From positions 1 to 9,995 of the forward strand of contig JAAZDU010000118.1 in NCBI GenBank assembly GCA_012512665.1: a stretch of 9,995 nt of DNA, given 5' to 3'. The notes under the pieces were generated by a model. The model did not search any database and was not told the origin of the DNA. It was given only the letters and a program-made list of their open reading frames with translations. The translations under genes and the position numbers were made by a program. Shown one piece after another: positions 1 through 5,157 of the stretch (its first letter is position 1; each line of letters starts with the position of its first letter). Source of the DNA: Bacillota bacterium. Lineage in GTDB: Bacteria > Bacillota > Dethiobacteria > DTU022 > JAAZDU01.

Positions 1-237
1 GGCTTGATCTCTTAACGTTCTTGCTATTCTGATTTTTTTCATTTTTACTCGCTCTTGCCCCGCTCTGCAGTTAGCCCACTTACTTTCATCAGATTGAAAT
101 TCAACACCATAAAGACCACACCTTAAACCAAACCCAAATAAGCAGTAAAACAAACCATAAGGAAAATCATCCTTAAATGTTAGTGCATCATCTGATAGTG
201 CATCATCTCCTTGGAATAAAGCTTTAAATTTAGAAAA
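1..237 (-). other. Unrecognised stop-free stretch running off the left edge (possible partial or decayed gene)
   Basis: On the minus strand one frame stays open from a TAA at 238-240 to the window edge (79 codons). It reads through segments such as FPYGLFYCLFGFGLRCGLYG and ends in a basic tail (RVKMKKIRIARTLRDQ). No ATG or GTG with a ribosome binding site opens it. An AAGGAG at about 209-214 precedes ATGs that belong to another frame and stop after a few codons. The frame carries a 15-bp tandem duplication that repeats the residues DDALS/DDAL. A strong promoter lies just upstream (268-296), so the stretch may be transcribed. I do not recognise the product. It could be the end of a decayed gene, a frameshifted gene, or non-coding leader sequence. 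Confidence 0.25.
181..208. repeat. 15-bp period tandem duplication
   Basis: The 13-mer TAGTGCATCATCT occurs at 181-193 and again at 196-208, a 15-bp period. The duplication keeps the minus-strand frame. It looks like a small slippage duplication. Confidence 0.7.
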
Positions 238-267
238 TTATTTGCTTGTATGCAACATACCACATAT

Positions 268-296
268 ACTATATCATATCTATTTATTCCTGTCAA
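268..296 (-). promoter_or_regulatory. Sigma-A promoter, minus strand
   Basis: On the minus strand TTGACA (296-291) is followed after exactly 17 nt by TATAGT (273-268). This is a consensus -35 box and a one-mismatch -10 box. Transcription would start near 261 and run leftward, out of the window, through the unrecognised stretch at 1-237. It lies downstream of the probable terminator of the FMN-lipoprotein operon and so starts a new transcription unit. Confidence 0.65.
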
Positions 297-370
297 AACA
301 TTCCCCTAGTTTATTAGTATAAAAAATTAATTAAAAACACTGTAAACTAAAGGAATGAACTTCCGAGTAA

Positions 371-439
371 AAAATAAAGAGGAACCTCATTCACATTCGG
401 CAAGAATGAATACCTAAAAGAAATAGGCAGAGGTTCCTC
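371..439 (-). terminator. Probable terminator of the FMN-lipoprotein operon, with an unusually structured loop
   Basis: Perfect 10-bp inverted arms, GAGGAACCTC (379-388) and GAGGTTCCTC (430-439), enclose 41 nt. Read on the minus strand, the second arm is followed at once by a T-rich tail (TTTATTTTTT, 378-369), as expected for an intrinsic terminator 45 bp after the stop of the RnfG-like gene. The loop is too long for a standard terminator. It contains two further short hairpins: CATTC/GAATG (394-408) and CCTA/TAGG (413-427). The element could alternatively be the end of a small mobile element or a structured RNA. The arms and T-run are seen directly; the terminator role is inferred. Confidence 0.5.
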
Positions 440-483
440 ACTATTAATTATTTATTATTGATTTAATTTAATAAAATATCCGC

Positions 484-1020
484 TTATCTCAAATATGTGT
501 GAAAAACGTTCAAAGCACTTAATATGCCATCTTTCACAGCTCCAGATGAATATGATGCCCCGCTCACTACGTCAACAGCCGCTAACTCTTCTTTTGAAGA
601 TATACCATCAAAGTTTACTAGACAGGCAGGTTCTGCTACCTTGGTACCACCCCCAGCCGTCTCATTATGCTTACCAATTTCTACCTTAGCAATCTTCCCT
701 TCCAAATCTATAAACGTGATTACTTCTACAGGCCCTCCGTAACCTTCAGGTTTTATCAGCATCCTATAACCAGCCGGGTTCCCATTAATAGAAGCCTCTT
801 CAACAACCTCAATATTGCTAATTTCTTCTTTTATGGCTGCCAGCAAGTTTTCATCTATGGGACTAAAATCTCCTATGGCAAAAGGATCTTCTCTTTCCTT
901 CAAAACTTCATTAGTTTCTTCAGCAAGCTCATGTGTCCCTAAGTTTTGTACGGTTTCTAGAGAAACACAGCCTGCTATTATAAGACTAGAAACTAGCAAA
1001 TAGCTTATCAACGCTTTCAT
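484..1020 (-). CDS. RnfG/NqrC-like FMN-binding lipoprotein
   Basis: The product is a 178-residue secreted lipoprotein with one FMN_bind domain. I start it at ATG 1020 because GAAAGGAGG lies 9 nt upstream and a lipoprotein signal follows directly (MKAL, hydrophobic core, LIIAGC with Cys18). A longer GTG start at 1056 only prepends a basic tail over the ribosome binding site. The region from about 80 to 178 carries two hallmarks of RnfG/NqrC-type domains: H118-N-E-T-A-G-G-G, matching the family HxETPGxG motif, and D150-VVSGASYSS near the C-terminus, where ApbE attaches FMN through a phosphoester. The acceptor position holds Ser156 rather than the usual Thr. Lipidation would place the flavin outside the membrane, suggesting extracytoplasmic electron transfer. 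No other rnf/nqr gene or apbE is in view. It is the second gene of a minus-strand operon, 79 bp after the double-domain gene. Confidence 0.85.
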   Translation of the reverse strand: MKALISYLLVSSLIIAGCVSLETVQNLGTHELAEETNEVLKEREDPFAIGDFSPIDENLLAAIKEEISNIEVVEEASINGNPAGYRMLIKPEGYGGPVEVITFIDLEGKIAKVEIGKHNETAGGGTKVAEPACLVNFDGISSKEELAAVDVVSGASYSSGAVKDGILSALNVFHTYLR

Positions 1021-1099
1021 AATTTTTCGCCTCCTTTCTATTTGCTTAAGCAGCACAATAGCGATCTAAAAAGATTTTTAGCTTATGCTTGGATATGGC

Positions 1100-1831
1100 T
1101 CAAGATGCCTGTTCAAGAGCTCTTTCTACAGCCTGTTTGAACTTATTTGATGTACCGCTAGCACCACTTACAACATCGATATCTGCAGACTGTGCCTCGA
1201 TAACAGCTTGCGGAAGCGCCTCTGCTGCTTCCAGCCATGCCTCGTATTCATAGTTCTCGGGCGTCTTAGCATCGCCACCATCCCTGTAATCTGTAAATTC
1301 GACATTAACAATATGGCCAAGAAGAACAGTTAGCGTTACCTCGACCCAGCCATTGTCTTCATCCGATTGAGCAGTATAAACCCCGTCCTCATACTCGCCG
1401 AACTCAAATGGAGGTTCTTCACCAAGAGCTCTCTTGACAGCTTGAATAAATTTGTTACTTGTTGAAGTCGCCCCGCTAACAGTGTCAATATCTATCGATT
1501 GCTTATCTAATACAGCTTGCGGCAAAGCGTCAGAAGCCTCGTGCCAAGGTTCATAATCATATGTTTCTTTTGTTTTTTCCGACAGGTCGCCCTGAAATTC
1601 GCGCAAAACAACATCAACAATTTCCTCTCCTTCAAGCGCTACCATGGCCATGACATACCCCCTGGGGCCAGGATCTGAATAGCCAATTAAATAATCTCCT
1701 TCATAGTCTTTTCCTGCCTCTTCGCTTGTACTTTCCTCCCCGGCTAAACCTTCTTGCCCGCTGTCAACAGCTGTTTCTTGCCCATTGTTATTATTCTTGC
1801 AGCCACTTAAAACGATTGTTAAAAAAACCAC
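1100..1831 (-). CDS. Lipoprotein with two tandem FMN-binding domains (PplA-like)
   Basis: This uninterrupted frame (243 codons from GTG 1831) encodes a lipobox (VLSGC, Cys11), a Gly/Ser/Glu-rich linker to about residue 44, and two homologous FMN_bind domains at about 48-138 and 148-241. Both end in the ApbE flavinylation motif: D116-TVSGATSTSNKF and D219-VVSGASGTSNKF. The acceptor residues would be Thr122 and Ser225. Both copies also share Y.YE.W.EA..ALPQAV. Two-domain FMN lipoproteins of this kind, such as Listeria PplA, carry electrons on the outer face of the membrane in flavin-based extracellular electron transfer. That role is inferred here. The GTG start has no ribosome binding site and gives a signal peptide without its basic end. 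A well-placed ATG at 1878 is out of frame, so the real 5' end is probably frameshifted. It is the first gene of the operon with the RnfG-like gene. Confidence 0.8.
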   Translation of the reverse strand: MVFLTIVLSGCKNNNNGQETAVDSGQEGLAGEESTSEEAGKDYEGDYLIGYSDPGPRGYVMAMVALEGEEIVDVVLREFQGDLSEKTKETYDYEPWHEASDALPQAVLDKQSIDIDTVSGATSTSNKFIQAVKRALGEEPPFEFGEYEDGVYTAQSDEDNGWVEVTLTVLLGHIVNVEFTDYRDGGDAKTPENYEYEAWLEAAEALPQAVIEAQSADIDVVSGASGTSNKFKQAVERALEQAS

Positions 1832-1892
1832 AAGCGATAGGAGACAATCAACGTTAAGAAACCTTTGCTTTTTTCCATTAGCTTTCTCCCCT
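1819..1892 (-). other. Out-of-frame ribosome binding site, start and signal-peptide region of the double-FMN lipoprotein
   Basis: AGGGGAG (1892-1886) sits 7 nt before ATG 1878, an ideal initiation site. Its frame reads only 19 codons (MEKSKGFLTLIV...) and stops at TAA 1821-1819, one frame away from the lipoprotein. Adding one A to the A6 run (minus strand, plus 1869-1874) would join the frames. It would give MEKKQRFLN followed by a hydrophobic core and LTIVLSGC, a textbook lipoprotein signal peptide. This suggests a one-base deletion, a sequencing error in a homopolymer, or slippage-controlled expression. Confidence 0.6.
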
Positions 1893-1977
1893 TTTTTTGC
1901 TATCTTTTTGTACTTGAGAACATTTGCACAATAGTTGTTATTTAATTCCCAAGCTTATTTTCATTGTAAAAGCTAAT

Positions 1978-2036
1978 TTCTATAAAGTCTATTAGGAGAA
2001 ACACCGATTTATCAGGCGGGTTTTACCCTTATAGAA
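1978..2036. repeat. 8-bp inverted repeat in the divergent intergenic region
   Basis: TTCTATAA (1978-1985) and TTATAGAA (2029-2036) are perfect inverted arms 43 nt apart. A small GGGT/ACCC hairpin (2018-2028) lies inside next to the right arm. The element is between the minus-strand FMN operon and the plus-strand sensory operon. It could be a pair of operator half-sites or part of the FMN-operon leader. No function is demonstrated. Confidence 0.4.
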
Positions 2037-2064
2037 GCGGAGAAATGTTACCTTTTTCCCTTCC

Positions 2065-2093
2065 TTGGCATAAAAAAAAACCTGTGATATAAT
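2065..2093 (+). promoter_or_regulatory. Sigma-A promoter of the sensory operon
   Basis: TTGGCA (2065-2070) is followed after 17 nt by a perfect TATAAT (2088-2093). The -10 box is preceded by TGA, giving an extended -10 (TGnTATAAT). Transcription would start near 2100, about 24 nt before the GTG start of the binding-protein gene, leaving a very short leader. Confidence 0.8.
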
Positions 2094-2123
2094 GCACCTG
2101 AACAATAAAGGGGTAGTTGCCTT

Positions 2124-3143
2124 GTGCTTTTAAATACCAGCGCAAATAAAAAGAAAAAAGCAAAGTATGCTTGTAAAGCTTTTACTACTTTGCTCTTATT
2201 GCTGGTTATCCTTTTGCTTATAACCATAATCTTTGTTCCGGGATGCAGGCCTCGTTACCAAAGCATAAGCTTAAAACCTAAAGATGACACTGATCTTGCC
2301 ACTGCCCCTACACCTCATTATAAGCCTCAGTCAGAGCACTCCTTCAGCGAAGACACCCTCCCCCTTCGCCTGGCCATCGCCCCGGTGCTATCACCGCCAA
2401 GAACAAGAGAAAGCTACCAGGGGCTGATCCTTTACCTATCAGATAAGTTAGGGCAACCCGTTGAGCTTATAATACGCTCCACCTACGCTGAAATTAACCA
2501 GCTAATTAAACACAACCAGGTAGATGTAGCCCTTGTCTGCGCCTGGACATATGTAGAGCAAAAGGAAAACGGCAGTATTTCTCTTCTGGCTGTTCCTCAA
2601 ATCAATGGAAAAACCCAAAACAATTCACTTCTCATTGTCAACAAAAAAAGCGGTGCTGGTAGCCTGGCAGACCTGCGGCATCATAGTTTTGTCTTTACTG
2701 ACCCTCTCTCTTTCACAGGCAGGTTATACACACTATATCTGCTGGCACAAATGGATGAAAACCCCGACACTTTCTTCGCAGATGTTTTCTATAGTTATAG
2801 CAACGACAACTCAATTATTGCTGTTGCCGAAGGGTGGGTAGATGCAGCTGCCGTTGACAGCCACGTTTATGAATTCATTGCAGCTGAAAGCGGCTATGAT
2901 TTGGAAGACAAGGTATTAGTAATTGATACTTCTCCCCCTGTAGGCAACCCTCCCCTCGTCATTAGCAACAAAGTTCCAGAAGAACTTCACCAAAAATTAA
3001 AAGAAATATTCCTTAACATGCACAGTGACGAAGAGGGTAAAAAAGTTCTGGCTAAAATGAAAGTTAACCGCTTTGTAGAAGGAGACAACCAGGATTATCA
3101 GTTTGTTCGCCAAGTGATGAAAGCAATGGAAGGTCGATTTTAG
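2124..3143 (+). CDS. PhnD-like substrate-binding protein, membrane-anchored, linked to a histidine kinase
   Basis: The product is a 339-residue member of the PhnD/phosphonate-type periplasmic binding family (PF12974 type). It starts at GTG 2124 with AAAGGGG 10 nt upstream. The N-terminus has a KKKK stretch, a long hydrophobic span (about 22-38) and VPGC (Cys41). It is a lipoprotein if signal peptidase II accepts Pro in the lipobox, otherwise a membrane-anchored protein. A linker to about residue 78 precedes the binding domain (about 79-335), recognisable from LRLAIAPVLSPP...YQGLILYLSDKLGQPVEL and VDVALVCAWTYV. Family members bind phosphonate, phosphite or other small anions, but the ligand here cannot be told from sequence. 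No ABC permease or ATPase gene is adjacent. The kinase gene begins 2 nt after its stop, so it more likely serves as a ligand-binding subunit of a two-component system than in transport. Confidence 0.85.
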   Translation: MLLNTSANKKKKAKYACKAFTTLLLLLVILLLITIIFVPGCRPRYQSISLKPKDDTDLATAPTPHYKPQSEHSFSEDTLPLRLAIAPVLSPPRTRESYQGLILYLSDKLGQPVELIIRSTYAEINQLIKHNQVDVALVCAWTYVEQKENGSISLLAVPQINGKTQNNSLLIVNKKSGAGSLADLRHHSFVFTDPLSFTGRLYTLYLLAQMDENPDTFFADVFYSYSNDNSIIAVAEGWVDAAAVDSHVYEFIAAESGYDLEDKVLVIDTSPPVGNPPLVISNKVPEELHQKLKEIFLNMHSDEEGKKVLAKMKVNRFVEGDNQDYQFVRQVMKAMEGRF

Positions 3144-3145
3144 TT

Positions 3146-4600
3146 ATGCTAAACTTGCGCAGGCCCTTTCGCAAGCTACTAAACTTAAAAATATTTAACC
3201 TGGGTATTCGAGCCAAGCTGATGTTTATCATCCTGGGGATTACTATGCTCTTAACCCTGGCATTGATGCTCTACGTGCATACAATTTTAAGGGCTGCTCT
3301 CGCGGAGCAACTTGATCATAAAACAATATCTATAGCAAGAAATGTGGCTGCACGCAGCATGGAACCCATTCTGACCAACAATATATTTGCCTTGCATCAG
3401 GTTGCTTACAACACCCTGGAAAATAACGATGATGTTTATTATGTTTTTTTTGAGGATGGGGCAGGGCACATTCTGGTACACACCTTTAAAGACTACTTTC
3501 CTCCTGATTTATTGGGGATAAAGCGCTCCCTGACAGGAAAAGAGTATGACATGAAAAAATTTATGACAGAAGAAGGGGTCCTGCGTGATATTGCTATACC
3601 CGTCGACTATGAAAACGAACCACAAAAAATAGCCCGTATTGGCTTGATTGATTACAGCCTGCAGTCTGCCCTTGTTACAGCCACACGCCAGCTCTTATTG
3701 ATTGCATTGGCGGTATTTTTAATAACATCCGCTATCGTTTATATCCTGACAACAATCATAGCCATAAAACCTATTAACTATCTCCTTTATTCCGTGCAGG
3801 CTGTGGCAAAGGGAGACCTCTCCCAACAGGTGAAAGTTAGCTCTCACGACGAAATTAGCAAACTGGCAGCTGCCTTTAATGTTATGACCCAGCGGCTGGC
3901 TGAAACACGCAAGGTGCGCGACCAGCTCATGAAGAAGCTTATTTATTCCCAGGAAGAAGAGCGGCGCCGCATATCCCGCGAACTGCATGATGAAACAGGT
4001 CAATCATTAATGACCATGATGATTGCCCTGCGCTTCCTGGAGGAATCAAAAGATTTGAGCGAACTTAAACATAGAACCGAAGAATTTCGGAGCATCCTCA
4101 AACAATCCATCGAGCAGGTGCGCCTTATGGCCTGGAACCTAACCCCTACTCTCCTGGCAGACCTAGGTTTGAAAAACGCTCTGGAATCTTTTATAAAAAA
4201 AATAAATAAAAACAGAGACTGGGAGATTAGCTTACAAGTAAAGGGGCTTGACAACAAAAGGCTTGCTCCGGAGATAGAGATCTCAGCTTACCGCATAGTT
4301 CAAGAAGCAATGACAAATATTGCTAAACACGCCCAGGCTTCCAAAGTAAGTATCTGCCTAAGCTGCAGCGAACAAACCTTAGAAATCACCATTAAAGATA
4401 ATGGAAAAGGTTTTAACACTGACAAATTAAAGACAGAGCAGGGTTTTGCCGCTGGCTTGGGGCTAATTTCTATGCAGGAAAGGGTTGCGCTTCTCAAAGG
4501 AACCTTCGACATTAAATCGAAGCCAGCACGGGGAACAACAATTTTTGTAGTCCTGCCCCTTGAAATAGCTGAAGAAAAAATACTCAGTGCTGACGGCTAG
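3146..4600 (+). CDS. Membrane sensor histidine kinase, HAMP and HisKA_3 (NarX/LiaS/DegS class)
   Basis: This is a 484-residue kinase starting at ATG 3146, 2 nt after the binding-protein stop, with GGAAGG about 12 nt upstream, so translation is probably coupled. In order: transmembrane helix 1 (about 25-46), an extracytoplasmic sensing region (about 50-178) with a Cache/PAS-like strand pattern (VYYVFFEDGAGHILVHTF, 97-114), transmembrane helix 2 (about 183-207), HAMP (about 208-256), then the HisKA_3 dimerisation helix with phospho-accepting His281 in RRRISRELHDETGQ. The HATPase_c domain has the N box (E387AMTN391), the DNGKG box (418-422) and GLGLISMQER (437-446). All catalytic residues are present. 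The short periplasmic domain plus the adjacent binding protein suggest ligand sensing through protein contact. Its partner is presumably the NarL-type regulator at 5158-5826. Confidence 0.93.
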   Translation: MLNLRRPFRKLLNLKIFNLGIRAKLMFIILGITMLLTLALMLYVHTILRAALAEQLDHKTISIARNVAARSMEPILTNNIFALHQVAYNTLENNDDVYYVFFEDGAGHILVHTFKDYFPPDLLGIKRSLTGKEYDMKKFMTEEGVLRDIAIPVDYENEPQKIARIGLIDYSLQSALVTATRQLLLIALAVFLITSAIVYILTTIIAIKPINYLLYSVQAVAKGDLSQQVKVSSHDEISKLAAAFNVMTQRLAETRKVRDQLMKKLIYSQEEERRRISRELHDETGQSLMTMMIALRFLEESKDLSELKHRTEEFRSILKQSIEQVRLMAWNLTPTLLADLGLKNALESFIKKINKNRDWEISLQVKGLDNKRLAPEIEISAYRIVQEAMTNIAKHAQASKVSICLSCSEQTLEITIKDNGKGFNTDKLKTEQGFAAGLGLISMQERVALLKGTFDIKSKPARGTTIFVVLPLEIAEEKILSADG

Positions 4601-4654
4601 CTGGAAAAATTGAATTTGGCTGTTTAACTTCCCCACCTAAAACTTTACCTCTTA

Positions 4655-4670
4655 CCCGCCCCAGGGTGGG
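4655..4670 (+). other. GC-rich hairpin after the kinase gene, not a clear terminator
   Basis: CCCGCC (4655-4660) pairs with GGTGGG (4665-4670) with one G-T pair and a 4-nt loop. A second upstream copy, CCCACC (4632-4637), matches the same 3' arm perfectly, so two alternative stems are possible. An A-run, not a T-run, follows, so it is not a normal intrinsic terminator. It may stabilise or attenuate the message between the kinase and the small membrane protein gene. Confidence 0.35.
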
Positions 4671-4797
4671 AAAAACACTACCAGCAAAATCATTGCTTTC
4701 CCCAATAGACAGCTGCAATCTATTTTCTTAGAATTAATATACAGAAAATTAAGGCAATTGTGCCCCGTTTCACAAATGCTATTAGGAGGTGGAAAAA

Positions 4798-4992
4798 ATG
4801 TTTTCTTTTGTTAATGTAGCGGGATTATCGCTAGCTGTTTTAGCGCTCGGCGCTGGCTTTTCCTGGGCAATAAAATCGACACAATTGGCTAGAAACAATA
4901 AAACGGATATGATTATTATTGAAGACTACCTTGAATATATTGAACACGGTGCTTTTAACTTACCTGCCTCTTTCTCAGAAAATAATAAATAA
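4798..4992 (+). CDS. Small single-span membrane protein of unknown function
   Basis: The product is 64 residues from ATG 4798, preceded by AGGAGG (4785-4790) 7 nt upstream, one of the best ribosome binding sites in the window. That supports a genuine gene. A GTG at 4789 in the same frame overlaps the ribosome binding site and is rejected. Residues about 5-25 (VNVAGLSLAVLALGAGFSWA) form a transmembrane helix or uncleaved signal anchor. The rest is a polar tail of about 38 residues, including an acidic and aromatic patch (IIIEDYLEYIEHGAF). I recognise no family. It lies 197 nt after the kinase gene with no convincing terminator between, is followed by a terminator at 5056, and precedes the response regulator. 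It could therefore be a small accessory of the sensory system; this is inference from position. Confidence 0.7.
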   Translation: MFSFVNVAGLSLAVLALGAGFSWAIKSTQLARNNKTDMIIIEDYLEYIEHGAFNLPASFSENNK

Positions 4993-5055
4993 AAGTTGAT
5001 TAATACAAAACATAATTGTGATTAAAATTATTTAGTGTTCCCTTTGCCACCCCCT

Positions 5056-5085
5056 GCCACCTTATAAATCTGGTGGCTTTTTTTT
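5056..5085 (+). terminator. Intrinsic terminator after the small membrane protein gene
   Basis: GCCACC (5056-5061) and GGTGGC (5072-5077) form a 6-bp GC-rich stem with a 10-nt loop, followed by eight T residues (5078-5085). It ends the binding-protein/kinase/small-protein transcript and separates it from the response regulator gene. Confidence 0.85.
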
Positions 5086-5112
5086 GTCAATAAGCTAAAA
5101 ATATGATACGCT
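5084..5112 (+). promoter_or_regulatory. Candidate promoter of the response regulator gene
   Basis: TTGTCA (5084-5089) is followed after 17 nt by TACGCT (5107-5112), preceded by TGA as in an extended -10 box. The -35 box overlaps the end of the terminator T-run. The -10 box is only moderately good, but a promoter is expected here because the terminator isolates the regulator gene. Confidence 0.45.
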
Positions 5113-5157
5113 AATTATAAAAAATTACAAAAAAAATGACCTTGGGGAGAAGAGAAG

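Noticed and set aside
371..439. Terminal inverted repeats of an insertion sequence
   Set aside because: The enclosed 41 nt carry no transposase, no target-site duplication is visible, and the T-rich tail suits a terminator, although a copy search could change this.
1021..1056. Longer GTG start for the RnfG-like lipoprotein
   Set aside because: The added 12 residues are encoded by the ribosome binding site region (GAAAGGAGG) and would put a highly basic stretch before an already complete signal peptide starting at ATG 1020.
1066..1081. Palindrome CTAAAAAGATTTTTAG between the two FMN genes
   Set aside because: Its centre is too tight for a stable hairpin loop, the stem is nearly all A-T and no T-run follows on the operon strand beyond the stem, so I do not call a terminator.
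1821..1827. Programmed -1 frameshift signal at the T7 run
   Set aside because: The run is not in the standard X XXY YYZ phase relative to the ATG 1878 frame and no downstream stem-loop is evident. The signal peptide it would create has an Arg in its hydrophobic core, so a missing A in the A6 run is a better explanation; kept only as an alternative in the findings.
4789..4797. GTG start three codons earlier for the small membrane protein
   Set aside because: The GTG overlaps AGGAGG itself and has no upstream ribosome binding site; ATG 4798 has ideal spacing.
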